In this document: positions 8,363 through 16,619 of the stretch, in pieces | Layout of the letters: each line of letters begins with the position of its first letter | How positions within the stretch are numbered: the stretch's first letter is position 1 | Assembly (NCBI GenBank): GCA_947455455.1 | Contig: CANGOE010000016.1 | Coordinates: forward strand, 1 to 43,532 | Source of the DNA: Hyphomicrobiales bacterium | GTDB lineage: Bacteria; Pseudomonadota; Alphaproteobacteria; Rhizobiales; Beijerinckiaceae | Length of the DNA: 43,532 nucleotides | Reading direction: 5' to 3' | Position numbers and translations under genes: made by a program | Notes under the pieces: model-generated | What the model saw: only the letters and a program-made list of their open reading frames with translations | Told to the model about the DNA's origin: nothing | Database searches by the model: none

Positions 8363-9982
8363 ATGGCATTGGATACACGCAACGAGACCATCCATAGTAT
8401 GACCCGACGCACAGCCCTGTTGTTGCCAGCTTTGGCATTGGGCAGTCACGCCTTGGCGCAAGGCGCGGGTCCGTCGGGCAAGCCGCAACGGGGCGGAATT
8501 CTGTCTTACGCCGTGACAGCCGAACCGCCGACCTATGACCTGCACCAGACCGCGACCTTCGCCGTGATGCACCGGCTGTCGCCGCATTATTCAACCCTGC
8601 TGGCCTATGAGCCGGGCCAATATCCCAATATCATCGGCGATCTGGCACAAAGCTGGACCATCAGCCCCGACCTGCTGACCTATACGTTCAAACTGCATCC
8701 CAATATCAAATTCCATGATGGCACGCCGCTGACAGCGGAAGATGTCCGGGTCTCCTACGAGCGGTTGCGCAACCCGCCCAAAGGCGTGTCCTCGTTCCGC
8801 CAGCCATCATTTGCCCAGATCAAAAGCATTGAAGCGCCTGATCCTCTGACCATCGTGTTCCGCATGGTGAAGGTGGATGCCTCGATCATGGATACGTTCG
8901 CCTCGCCGTGGAATTCCATTTTCAGCGCCGAAAAGCTCAAGGCCGATCCGACCTATCCGGTCAAAACGGTGATGGGTTCGGGACCCTTCAAATTCGTCGA
9001 ACATGTCGCGGGCTCGCATTGGGTGGGCGAGCGGTTCAACGATTATTTCAAAACCGGCAAGCCCTATCTCGACGGGTTCCGGGCGATCACCATGACCCCT
9101 TCGGCCATGGTCAATGCCATGGCAGGCAAGCAGATCATGGCGGAGTTCCGCGGGTTTACCCCGAACGAGCGCGACCGGATTGTCAAAGCGCTGGGGCCGG
9201 ATGCGCAAACGCATGAAAGCCCGTGGATGCTCCACATGCTGATGAATTTCAACTGCGAGAAAAAGCCGTTTGATGATCCGCGTGTGCGCAAGGCCGTGTC
9301 GCTGGCGATTGACCGGTGGGGTGGTTCGGCCAATCTCAGCAAAGTCTCGCAATTGGGCTCGATTGGCGGCTTGGTCCGCCCCGGTTCCAAATGGGCGGCA
9401 AGCGAAGCCGAAATGGTGCAATGGCCCGGCTATGGCCGCGATATGGCCGCCAACCGCGCCGAAGCCAAACGGCTTTTGAAAGAGGCGGGATATGAAAACC
9501 TGTCCTTCGCGCTGATCAACCGCAACCAGCAACCCTATATCACGGCGGGCGTGTTCATCATCGACCAGTTGCGCCAGATCGGTGTCAAGGTCGAGGACAA
9601 GCAGGTGGAAATTGCCGCATGGTATTCCGCGCAAACCTCGGGGAATTTCGAGGCTCTGCTCGATAGCTTCACCCAGTTCAGCGATGATCCGACCAATGTG
9701 CTGGTCAAATATATCTCGACAGACCGCGCCCCCGATGTGGCCATTCAAAGGGCGATCGACCGCGAGCTCGACAGCCTGTTCGATCGACAGGCGGAAATGG
9801 TCGATCCGGTCGAACGCAAAAAACTGGTCCGCCAGTTCGAGAACCGTCTGCTGGATCAGGCCTATGCCATTCCGATCCTGTGGTGGCAACGCATTGTCGT
9901 GATGGAATCGCGCGTGCAGGGCTGGACCATGTCGCCGACCCATATGATCTATCAGGATCTCGCCGATATCTGGCTGAAATAG
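8363..9982 (+). CDS. Peptide/opine-type periplasmic substrate-binding protein (SBP_bac_5)
   Basis: A 539-residue extracytoplasmic solute-binding protein of cluster C (family 5), the substrate receptor of the upstream transporter. The N-terminus carries a signal with a twin-arginine-like start (TRRTALLLPALALG) and likely cleavage after SHALAQ. Family landmarks include LAQSWTISPDLLTYTFKL, the KFHDGTPLTAEDVRVSYER motif and the repeated RKAVSLAIDR segment near residue 315. GTGAGGA before ATG 8363 supports this start; a second ATG 12 codons later would also leave a complete signal. Which ligand it binds is unknown. CoA-transferase and MaoC genes directly downstream hint at a carboxylic-acid-containing ligand rather than simple peptides (inference). 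Confidence 0.92.
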   Translation: MALDTRNETIHSMTRRTALLLPALALGSHALAQGAGPSGKPQRGGILSYAVTAEPPTYDLHQTATFAVMHRLSPHYSTLLAYEPGQYPNIIGDLAQSWTISPDLLTYTFKLHPNIKFHDGTPLTAEDVRVSYERLRNPPKGVSSFRQPSFAQIKSIEAPDPLTIVFRMVKVDASIMDTFASPWNSIFSAEKLKADPTYPVKTVMGSGPFKFVEHVAGSHWVGERFNDYFKTGKPYLDGFRAITMTPSAMVNAMAGKQIMAEFRGFTPNERDRIVKALGPDAQTHESPWMLHMLMNFNCEKKPFDDPRVRKAVSLAIDRWGGSANLSKVSQLGSIGGLVRPGSKWAASEAEMVQWPGYGRDMAANRAEAKRLLKEAGYENLSFALINRNQQPYITAGVFIIDQLRQIGVKVEDKQVEIAAWYSAQTSGNFEALLDSFTQFSDDPTNVLVKYISTDRAPDVAIQRAIDRELDSLFDRQAEMVDPVERKKLVRQFENRLLDQAYAIPILWWQRIVVMESRVQGWTMSPTHMIYQDLADIWLK

Positions 9983-10014
9983 CGGCCCAGGGCCGGCCTT
10001 TGCGACCTTGCGCG

Positions 10015-10039
10015 GATCATGGGCCCCAAGCCCATGATC
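10015..10039. repeat. Perfect 10-bp-stem hairpin between binding-protein and CoA-transferase genes
   Basis: GATCATGGGC pairs perfectly with GCCCATGATC around a 5-nt loop (CCCAA). It lies 32 nt after the binding-protein stop and 36 nt before the next start, and no T-tract follows. This placement is typical of mRNA-stabilising or partial-termination hairpins that raise binding-protein expression over downstream genes. That role is inferred. Confidence 0.6.
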
Positions 10040-10074
10040 GGGGAGGATGGTTTTAGCGAAAGATGTGATGCGGT

Positions 10075-11310
10075 ATGAGCACTTACGATCTGCCCAAACC
10101 CAATGACGGACCGCTCGCCGGTGTGCGGGTTCTCGATATTGCAACCATGATTGCCGCCCCGCTCGCCGCCTCCATTCTGGGGGATTACGGCGCGGAAGTG
10201 GTCAAGATCGAATTGCCCGGTCGCGGTGATACCGGCCGCAAGATGGGAGCGCAACGCGACGGCATCGGGCTGTACTGGCGAACGCTGGGGCGCAACAAGC
10301 TCAGTGTTGCGCTGGATCTGCACCAGACCGAAGCACAGGACCTGATCAAACGCTGGATCGGCCAGTTCGATATCCTGATCGAGAATTTCAGACCCGGCAC
10401 GCTCGACCGCTACAATCTCGGTGTCGATGAATTGCGTCGTCTCAACCCCAAACTGGTGGTGTTGCAGATGACGGCCTTTGGCCAGACCGGACCCTATCGC
10501 GAGCGCCACGGTTTCGGGACATTGGCCGAAACCATGAGTGGCGTGTCCTCCGTTCTGGTCAAAGACATCAGGGGCTTTTCCAACGAGCGGCCAGCGCTGA
10601 CCTCGTTTCCGCTCGGCGATGTCACGGCGGGGCTGGTCGGGGTCAACGGGATACTGGCGGCCCTTTACCGGGCACAGAAGACCGGACAGGGCGAGGTCAT
10701 CGATCTGGCGATTTACGAGGCTTTGCTCAAATTCATGGAGCTGGAAATCATCAGCCATGATGCCGATCATCCGCCGGTTGTCTCTTCCCAACGCAAGCCC
10801 GACAGCGCGCCGCGCGGGGTCTATCGCTGTCGCGACGGGTGCTGGATCGCCATTTCCGCCAGCACGCAACCGGTGGCCGCGCGGTTCCTGAATTTGCTGG
10901 GCGGGGAGGCGCTTGCTCAGGATCCGCGCTTTCTGAATAATGAATTGCGTGTCGCCAATGTCGAGGCACTCGACGCATTGGTGGACCAGTGGTGCGGTGC
11001 TTTGACCGCCGCCGAGTCTACGCGGCTTTTGAGCGAGGCGGGTTGTGCTGTGGGCCCGGTGGAAACCGTCGCCAGCCTGTTGCAGAATCCGCAAGTGCTG
11101 GCCCGCCAATCCATCGTCGATGTCGAGGATGCGGATTCAGGGACTTTGCACATGACCAATGTGATCCCGCGCTTCGGTCATTTTCCGCCGCAAAAGCCGA
11201 TCCCCGGTCCTGTCGCCATCGGCGCGCATACCGCCGGAGTCTTGATGCGCGATCTCCATCTTTCGCAAGCCGAAATCACCGCCTTGAGACAACGCGGCGT
11301 GATCGGCTGA
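10075..11310 (+). CDS. CaiB/BaiF family (family III) CoA-transferase
   Basis: A 411-residue cytoplasmic enzyme that moves CoA between carboxylic acids, thereby activating a substrate acid. The N-terminal segment LAGVRVLDIATMIAAP and GDYGAEVVKIELP are hallmark family III motifs. RPGTLDRYNLG and QMTAFGQTGPY follow, and the catalytic Asp is in PLGDVTAG near residue 182. The length is normal. It follows the peptide-type importer on the same strand, after the hairpin at 10015-10039, and precedes a MaoC hydratase. The pair would activate an imported acid to its CoA ester and then hydrate an enoyl intermediate. The exact acid is unknown; members use formyl, succinyl, itaconyl, mesaconyl, carnitinyl and other donors or acceptors. 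Confidence 0.92.
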   Translation: MSTYDLPKPNDGPLAGVRVLDIATMIAAPLAASILGDYGAEVVKIELPGRGDTGRKMGAQRDGIGLYWRTLGRNKLSVALDLHQTEAQDLIKRWIGQFDILIENFRPGTLDRYNLGVDELRRLNPKLVVLQMTAFGQTGPYRERHGFGTLAETMSGVSSVLVKDIRGFSNERPALTSFPLGDVTAGLVGVNGILAALYRAQKTGQGEVIDLAIYEALLKFMELEIISHDADHPPVVSSQRKPDSAPRGVYRCRDGCWIAISASTQPVAARFLNLLGGEALAQDPRFLNNELRVANVEALDALVDQWCGALTAAESTRLLSEAGCAVGPVETVASLLQNPQVLARQSIVDVEDADSGTLHMTNVIPRFGHFPPQKPIPGPVAIGAHTAGVLMRDLHLSQAEITALRQRGVIG

Positions 11311-11342
11311 TCCATCCCCATGCCTTTCGGAAAGACACGACC

Positions 11343-11888
11343 ATGACCGCACCCAACCACGCCGTTTCCGCTCCCAGTGCGCCTTCCAATGAAGGCATGT
11401 TCTTTGAAGATTTCGAGGTGGGACGCATCTACGCCCACCGGATGGGTCGGACCATGATCGATGCCGACAATGCCTGGTTGAGCCTGATCGCTCTGGGAAT
11501 CAACCAGGTCCATTTCAACGATTATTATTCAGCGCAAACCCCGTTCAAGAAACCGATCATTGCCAGCCCCTTCACATTGGCGGTTGTGACCGGCCTGTCG
11601 GCCGCTGAATTCGGACAGAATACCATGGCCAATCTCGGCTGGAACGAGGTCAAATTGCCCCATCCGGTTTTTGTCGGCGATACGATCTATGCCCGAAGCA
11701 AAGTGACCGGCAAACGCGAGAGCGCCAGCCGCCCTTATGCCGGCATTGTCAATCTCGACACCGAGGGCTTCAATCAGGACGGCACGATTGTGATGACCTT
11801 CAGTCGTAATCTGATGGCCTATAAGCGCGGCCATGCGCCAAGCGCCCATCTGCCGGTTCCGGTCGGCTCGACCATGACGTCTTCATGA
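11343..11888 (+). CDS. MaoC family dehydratase (mesaconyl-CoA-hydratase-like)
   Basis: A 181-residue single hot-dog-fold hydratase. RTMIDADNAWLSLIALGINQVHFND near residues 38-62 is the MaoC active-site helix in the form used by mesaconyl-/itaconyl-CoA hydratase relatives. TPFKKPIIASPFTLAVV and HPVFVGDTIYARSKV are typical second-half motifs. ATG 11343 is chosen because GGAAAG precedes it and the upstream in-frame stretch overlaps the CoA-transferase gene. It lies 32 nt after that gene and probably acts on its CoA-ester product. The final 25 residues (after MAYKRG) are low-complexity and not conserved in the fold. Confidence 0.88.
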   Translation: MTAPNHAVSAPSAPSNEGMFFEDFEVGRIYAHRMGRTMIDADNAWLSLIALGINQVHFNDYYSAQTPFKKPIIASPFTLAVVTGLSAAEFGQNTMANLGWNEVKLPHPVFVGDTIYARSKVTGKRESASRPYAGIVNLDTEGFNQDGTIVMTFSRNLMAYKRGHAPSAHLPVPVGSTMTSS

Positions 11889-11943
11889 TTTCACCACGCC
11901 GTAAACCAGCCGGTGCCGAGGCGCTGGACACGGTGAGAGGCTT

Positions 11944-12618
11944 TCAAGCCCTTTGCGCGGCTTCATTGTGATGCGGCAGGTCGGACAGGCGTTGCGTCCA
12001 TTGCCGGAGATAATCAGCCCGCTGTTCAGCGCTGACGCGAGGGGCAGCATAGGCAATGAAGGGGGGCAGACTCGCCATGCCCATATAATCGAATGTCAGG
12101 TGTTGCAAAGGCCACAGGACTTTGTCGATCGGGCCATAGACATCCTCTTCCCGAAAGCGTTCCGGCGTGCCGCCCGTTGAGACACAGAGCAGGCCTTGCT
12201 TGGAGGGATGCAGGCCACTGGTGAACCGCGCTCCGTCAGTATAGGCCACACCGCAGGCCAGCACGCGGTCAATCCATCCCTTGAGGATAGCGGGCGGACC
12301 ACCCCACCAGAGTGGAAAAATCATGATGATTCGGTCAGCGGCCAGAAATTTCTGCTGCTCCTGCGCCAGATCATCGGCAAAGCCATGCTGTTGCGTCGCA
12401 TGCAGTTGTTCGGTCTGGTAGTGGAAGCGGTGTGGGTCGGCGGTGGTTTTGAAATCATGCCGACCGGCTGACGGATCGAAATGCTGTGCATAGAGATCAC
12501 TGACCGTGACCTCTTCTCCGTGCCTTGCCAGCACCTCGACAGCTGTGCGCTTTAACGCCGCGCTGAACGAGGTGGGTTCCGGATGGGCATAAAGGATCAG
12601 GGTTTTGATCGGATGCAC
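11944..12618 (-). CDS. NAD(P)H oxidoreductase, flavodoxin-like (NQO1/MdaB/Kef-regulator family)
   Basis: A 224-residue FMN/FAD-dependent two-electron quinone reductase by family. The N-terminal LILYAHPEPTSFSAAL is the flavin phosphate-binding loop. FPLWWGGPPAILKGWIDRVL near residue 100 is the diagnostic active-site motif, and STGGTPERF follows. Translation starts at GTG 12618 (MHPIKTLIL), preceded by AAGGGGG at good spacing. It is the last gene of a three-gene minus-strand operon (aldolase, DUF6282, this gene), 30 nt after the DUF6282 stop. Its cofactor is most likely FAD. It may reduce a quinoid intermediate of the pathway or simply give redox protection; I cannot decide. Confidence 0.88.
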   Translation of the reverse strand: MHPIKTLILYAHPEPTSFSAALKRTAVEVLARHGEEVTVSDLYAQHFDPSAGRHDFKTTADPHRFHYQTEQLHATQQHGFADDLAQEQQKFLAADRIIMIFPLWWGGPPAILKGWIDRVLACGVAYTDGARFTSGLHPSKQGLLCVSTGGTPERFREEDVYGPIDKVLWPLQHLTFDYMGMASLPPFIAYAAPRVSAEQRADYLRQWTQRLSDLPHHNEAAQRA

Positions 12619-12648
12619 GATGTTAAGCCCCCTTGCAACGTGCTTTGA

Positions 12649-13587
12649 TTAGGAAGCCTGTGGCAGATCGGCCTCGATACCGAGCACTTTGGCGGTGTTG
12701 GTCGAGACCATTTTGCGGATATCGGCATCGGAATAGCCGAAGTCGATGCAGAGTTTGATCCCGCGACGGATCCCGTCGATCGGGTCGAAGGTGCCAACCT
12801 GTCCAAGATCGGAGCACATGATGGTCTGGTCCACCCCTGCCGCCTTGATCTGGTCGTGAAGATCGGAGGGCTCGCGTGATTTGAATTTGCATCCTTCGAG
12901 AAACATGCACAGCGAATGTTCGACAAAGGCTCCCATGCCGGCAATGCCTTTGACATCATTGAGCGAGGCATCGACGATGTCTTCGGGGTGGGTGAAAATC
13001 AGCCGCGTGACGCCGCGCCGCTGGGCTTCTTCAAACACGATCCATGTTTCGCTGACATGCAGATGGCCGCTGGCGAGTGTCATATCGTTTTTGGCGACCA
13101 CATCGAGAATCTCTTTCAGGTCATCGCGCACGCTCTTGTCGGGATTGAGCACCGGAACCACCATGGCAGGGCGGATTTTCTGGGTCGAGGCGGGATGGAC
13201 CCAATTCGAGGTCTTTTCCCAGCGGAAGTGGTTTTCCGCCGTCAGTGTCGGCAGCCAGACGATCTTGCCGCCCATCGCTGCGGTATGCTCGACCGCATAG
13301 GGGTTAAGCCCGCCCACCACATTGTTGAGCGCAATGCCCGAATAGACTTTGGTTTTGAGTTCCGGATGGTGCTTGTGGATCAGGACAGCGGTCATCACCC
13401 CGGCATAATCGTGGTCTTTGGTGACAATCGCCGCCATGCCGGCTTGCGAGGCCTCGAGGGCGAGATCCAGATGGTCGAGCGAACGCGGGGCAATCGAGGG
13501 GCCCGTATGGACATGCGGATCGATCGCGCCGACCAGCAAAGCATCGATGCGCTGGTCGATCTCGGGGGAATACCGGGCTTTTGTCAT
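12649..13587 (-). CDS. DUF6282 family, amidohydrolase-like protein
   Basis: A 312-residue protein with features of a metal-dependent TIM-barrel hydrolase. AIDPHVHTGPS near residue 22 holds the HxH metal pair of strand 1. The family's DUF6282-like pattern includes TKDHDYAG, SGIALNNVVGGLNP, an LASGHLHVSE histidine cluster near residue 193 and a late MCSDLGQ aspartate. I recognise the family but know no established reaction for it. It sits 18 nt after the HpcH/HpaI aldolase and upstream of a flavin reductase, under the likely IclR-controlled promoter. Hydrolysis of an amide, lactone or cyclic imide before aldol cleavage is a reasonable inference, not an observation. GGAAAG supports ATG 13587. 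Confidence 0.85.
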   Translation of the reverse strand: MTKARYSPEIDQRIDALLVGAIDPHVHTGPSIAPRSLDHLDLALEASQAGMAAIVTKDHDYAGVMTAVLIHKHHPELKTKVYSGIALNNVVGGLNPYAVEHTAAMGGKIVWLPTLTAENHFRWEKTSNWVHPASTQKIRPAMVVPVLNPDKSVRDDLKEILDVVAKNDMTLASGHLHVSETWIVFEEAQRRGVTRLIFTHPEDIVDASLNDVKGIAGMGAFVEHSLCMFLEGCKFKSREPSDLHDQIKAAGVDQTIMCSDLGQVGTFDPIDGIRRGIKLCIDFGYSDADIRKMVSTNTAKVLGIEADLPQAS

Positions 13588-13605
13588 GGGTTTGGCTTTC
13601 CTGAA

Positions 13606-14394
13606 TCAGGCTTTGAGAGCGGCAAAATCGCCGATGAGTTTGGCTGCGGCCTGCCGCATCAGCCCCTGGTCCGAGGAGACGATGAAGGCACTGGCGCCGA
13701 TGGCTTGAAACCGCGTCGCATCCCCAGCACCGGCCACCATCATACAGACAGGCTTGTTGGCTTTTTTGGCTGCACCCGCGATTTTTTCGGCGGCGGCAAT
13801 CACTTCGGGCGCGTCGATACCGGGCACGCCGAATGCGACCGTGAGGTCGCCGCGTCCGATAAACACGCCGTCGAGGCCGGGCGTGGCCAAAATCTCGTCG
13901 AGTTGATCCAGTGCTTCGGGGTCTTCGATCATCGCAATCACCGTGACGGTAGCATCGGCATGGTCGACATGCGGCCAGATGCCCAATTCGCCATAACCGC
14001 CCGCACGCGGAGAGTTGGAAAAGCCGCGATGGCCGCCGCGATAGCGGCAGGCATCGACCACCGCGCGGGCCCGTTCGGGACTGGAAACATGCGGCACCAA
14101 AACGCCGATGGCACCGTCATCCAGCACGGCCAGCAATTTGGAAGGGGTCGGATCGGAGACCCGCACAATGCCGGCAGTGCCCGCCGCGCGCGCCGCGAGC
14201 AGGGTCTGGTCAATGGTCACGCGGTCGAAAGGGGCATGTTCTTCGTCGATCACCACAAAATCGAAACCCAGACCACCCAGAATTTCGGTCGCGTGACCGG
14301 TCGGGGTTTTGATAAAGGTGCCCAGCAGGGTCTCTCCGCTCATGAAACGGGTGCGAAACTGGTTCGGATGGGGGCGCTGGCGGGGATCGCTCAT
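13606..14394 (-). CDS. HpcH/HpaI family class II aldolase
   Basis: A 262-residue metal-dependent pyruvate or oxaloacetate-type aldolase that cleaves 4-hydroxy-2-oxo acids (relatives HpaI, GarL, RhmA; also citrate-lyase beta-like members). GTFIKTPTGHATEIL and DFVVIDEEHAPFD contain the catalytic base region. AMIEDPEALDQL supplies a metal-binding Glu, and DGVFIGRGDLTVAFG the metal-binding Asp. ATG 14394 gives the normal family N-terminus; extending upstream to an earlier frame start would run through the operator dyad. It is the first gene of the minus-strand operon divergent from the IclR gene. The product would enter central metabolism as pyruvate plus an aldehyde, by family knowledge. Confidence 0.92.
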   Translation of the reverse strand: MSDPRQRPHPNQFRTRFMSGETLLGTFIKTPTGHATEILGGLGFDFVVIDEEHAPFDRVTIDQTLLAARAAGTAGIVRVSDPTPSKLLAVLDDGAIGVLVPHVSSPERARAVVDACRYRGGHRGFSNSPRAGGYGELGIWPHVDHADATVTVIAMIEDPEALDQLDEILATPGLDGVFIGRGDLTVAFGVPGIDAPEVIAAAEKIAGAAKKANKPVCMMVAGAGDATRFQAIGASAFIVSSDQGLMRQAAAKLIGDFAALKA

Positions 14395-14411
14395 GGGGTC
14401 AACCTTTTTAT

Positions 14412-14435
14412 TGTTTCGTTGAACGAAACAGTATA
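14412..14435. promoter_or_regulatory. Predicted IclR operator and divergent -10 region
   Basis: TGTTTCGTT-G-AACGAAACA (14412-14430) is a perfect 9+9 inverted repeat with a 1-nt centre, lying in the 107-nt gap between the aldolase and IclR genes. It abuts a minus-strand -10 (TATACT, 14430-14435) and a plus-strand TATATT (14432-14437), so a bound repressor would cover both start regions. IclR-family proteins usually bind dyads of this size near their own gene. That binding is inferred; the dyad itself is direct. Confidence 0.75.
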
Positions 14436-14501
14436 TTCTCTGTCGATACAGATTGCCGAGTGCCAGCTGCACTTGTCAAGAGCGCAAATACAGGAGGATG
14501 C

Positions 14502-15293
14502 ATGCCCAAAATCTCAGGCCAGCAGGAAGAAGGGGTGCAATCCGTTGTTCTTGCTCTCAAATTGGTCGAATTTTTAGCAGCCGCCGGCAAGCCGATGGGT
14601 GTGACGGCGATTGCGCAGGCTCTCGGCACAACCAAAAGCCGGATCTACCGGCATTTGCAGACCATGGTGCACCATCATTACCTGCTGCAGGAGCCTGAAC
14701 TTGAACGCTATATGATCGGTCCGCGCCTGGTCGCGCTGGGTCGTGGTATGAGCGGCAATCTCAATCTGGCGGCGATTGCCGCGCCGATTTTACACGAATT
14801 GCGCGACAGTCTCGGGCATTCCTGCGTTGTGGCGCAGATCGCCGATGACGGCATGCTGGTGATCGAAACGGTGTCCGGCAAATCGCCGATTGAAATCGGG
14901 GTCAAATTCGGTTCGTTGCTCAAATTCCATACATCCGCACAGGGCAAGGTTGCTTTGGCCTTCGGCCCGCCCGCCTTGCGCCAGCGTGTCCTCTCGCAAA
15001 GGCTGGAAATGCTGACCCCGCATACAATGGTCAGCCCGATGGTGCTGCAAAACGAGTTGAACCTGATCGAGGCGCAAGGATGGGGCACAGCCCCCAACGA
15101 GGCCCTGATCGGATTGAATGCTCTTGCCGCTCCCATCTTTATGGCAGGCGGACGATGTGTCGGGACGATTGCGATTGTCGATTCCATCCAATTCATCGAA
15201 ACCGTGCCATCGGATGACCAGATCAGTCGCATCATGGATGCCGCCGCGCGGATTTCGGCACTGATGGGTTTTGAAAAGCCGCAGGAAGACTGA
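14502..15293 (+). CDS. IclR family transcriptional regulator
   Basis: A 263-residue DNA-binding regulator. The winged HTH covers about residues 7-70 (VQSVVLALKLVEFL, then VTAIAQALGTTKSRIYRHLQTM). The effector-binding IclR domain follows, with the typical GSLLKFHTSAQGKVALAF and GWGTAPNEALIGLNALAAPIF. ATG 14502 has AGGAGG at ideal spacing. It sits between the divergent aldolase operon and the Liv importer operon, each with a related dyad at its promoter. It therefore probably controls both and itself, responding to the imported substrate or a pathway acid. The effector is unknown. Confidence 0.94.
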   Translation: MPKISGQQEEGVQSVVLALKLVEFLAAAGKPMGVTAIAQALGTTKSRIYRHLQTMVHHHYLLQEPELERYMIGPRLVALGRGMSGNLNLAAIAAPILHELRDSLGHSCVVAQIADDGMLVIETVSGKSPIEIGVKFGSLLKFHTSAQGKVALAFGPPALRQRVLSQRLEMLTPHTMVSPMVLQNELNLIEAQGWGTAPNEALIGLNALAAPIFMAGGRCVGTIAIVDSIQFIETVPSDDQISRIMDAAARISALMGFEKPQED

Positions 15294-15333
15294 TCACGGT
15301 TCCTGACGGACCCGACATCGTGCTCAAGGGTGC

Positions 15334-15362
15334 TTGACAAGGTGGGTTGTCGATCGCATGAT
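15334..15362 (+). promoter_or_regulatory. Predicted sigma70-type promoter of the first Liv operon
   Basis: A perfect TTGACA (15334-15339) is followed after 17 nt by CATGAT (15357-15362, 4 of 6 to TATAAT). The spacing is optimal. A dyad lies immediately downstream, around the expected start point. The mRNA leader to ATG 15478 would be roughly 100 nt. Confidence 0.55.
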
Positions 15363-15371
15363 TACAAAAAT

Positions 15372-15397
15372 AGAACACTGTTCTGTTTAACGATACA
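15372..15397. promoter_or_regulatory. Predicted IclR operator at the Liv promoter
   Basis: Positions 15379-15397 (TGTTCTGTTTAACGATACA) match the 14412-14430 dyad at 15 of 19 positions. Overlapping it, AGAACA-C-TGTTCT (15372-15384) is a perfect 6+6 inverted repeat. The block sits 10 nt downstream of the -10 hexamer, a usual repressor position. Shared sequence between the two intergenic regions that flank the IclR gene supports common control. Confidence 0.65.
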
Positions 15398-15477
15398 ATT
15401 TCTCATGAAGACTTCAAAGACGTGCGGACCCAACGAGCCGCCTGCAGGGTGCCAGAGACACAATCGGGGAGGATAGG

Positions 15478-16617
15478 ATGCTGAAACGCCTTTTGACGCT
15501 AGCGGTCGCCGGTGGCACGCTGATGCTGGCAACGGCTGATGCCGGAGCTCAAACCTATAAAATCGGTGGTTCTTTGGGGTTGACGGGTTATGCCGCCACC
15601 AATGACCGCGCCTGGCGCGACGGCATGCAGATTGCTGCCGATTATATCAACGCCAAAGGCGGTGTGCTCGGCAAGAAGGTCGAACTGTTTATCGAGGATA
15701 ACCGTTCCGAGCCGCAAGAGGCGGTGGTCGGCTATCGCAAGATGATGTCGAATGACAATGTCCAGATTTTTGACAGTGGTTGCGTGTCTGCTGGCAACTT
15801 CGCCGCTGCCGGTGCGGTGACGCGCGCCTCTATACCGATGATGCTGTGCTCGATTTTGCCGCAGCGGCCCGAGGAGCAGAAATGGGCTTTCAGCGTGTTG
15901 CCGCCGCCGCGTTTCGAGATTGAAACGCGCTATCGCTATCTCAAGGAAAAAACCCAGATCCGCAAAGTGGGAATTATCCATGATCCCACTCCCTACGCGA
16001 ACATGATGAAAGATCTCGGCGTCAAGATCGCCGCTGACTTCGGCATCGAGGTGACGGTGGTCGAAAGCTACAAGCCCGACGATGCCGATATGAGCATCCA
16101 GATCAACCGCATCAAATCGTCCGGTGCCGGTGCGATCATCAAGATGGGGCAGGGTGGTTCGACCGTGACGGCCGCCAAGAACATCAAACAGCTCGGGCTG
16201 GATGATATTTTGCTGATGGCCAGCCTTGATGACGGAGCCGTGTTCAAACAGGCGGGCGAGGCTTTGGGCGAACGCTTCATCTATGTTGCGCCGGGCGTGC
16301 AAATTCCCGATGCTGTACCCGCTGGCCCTGCCAAGGATGCGATGGAGCAATTCCTGAAATTGTGGCGCGAGAAATATGGCGACCGCGATGCCAATGCTGG
16401 CACACGGGCCTGGGATTCGATGATGCTGATTTTCACTGCGGTCGAAAAAGCCAAGAGCTTTGAGGGCCCCGCCGTGCGAGATGCGCTGGAAAGCATCAGC
16501 AATTATCAGGGTGCGTTCACCACCTTCAATTTCTCGGCCGACCAGCACATGGGCATCACGCAAAATCCGTTCATGATCGGTGTGGTGCGCAATGGCCAGA
16601 TGGTTGCGGTGAAATAA
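15478..16617 (+). CDS. Branched-chain-amino-acid-type (LivK-like) periplasmic binding protein
   Basis: A 379-residue periplasmic receptor (type I fold, Peripla_BP_6). Signal peptide MLKRLLTLAVAGGTLMLATA ends near AGA-QT. The mature start YKIGGSLGLTGYAA is followed by the INAKGGVLGKKVELFIEDNRSEP motif characteristic of LivK-like proteins. The Shine-Dalgarno GGGGAGG before ATG 15478 is strong. It heads a transporter operon ordered K-F-M-G-H. Many relatives bind aromatic acids, urea, amides or other compounds instead of amino acids, and the neighbouring aldolase and DUF6282 genes suggest such a non-amino-acid ligand (inference). Confidence 0.93.
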   Translation: MLKRLLTLAVAGGTLMLATADAGAQTYKIGGSLGLTGYAATNDRAWRDGMQIAADYINAKGGVLGKKVELFIEDNRSEPQEAVVGYRKMMSNDNVQIFDSGCVSAGNFAAAGAVTRASIPMMLCSILPQRPEEQKWAFSVLPPPRFEIETRYRYLKEKTQIRKVGIIHDPTPYANMMKDLGVKIAADFGIEVTVVESYKPDDADMSIQINRIKSSGAGAIIKMGQGGSTVTAAKNIKQLGLDDILLMASLDDGAVFKQAGEALGERFIYVAPGVQIPDAVPAGPAKDAMEQFLKLWREKYGDRDANAGTRAWDSMMLIFTAVEKAKSFEGPAVRDALESISNYQGAFTTFNFSADQHMGITQNPFMIGVVRNGQMVAVK

Positions 16618-16619
16618 CC

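Noticed and set aside
12916-14577. Long plus-strand open frame antisense to the DUF6282 and aldolase genes
   Set aside because: It spans two real genes and the operator region and has no recognisable domain; a codon-bias shadow.
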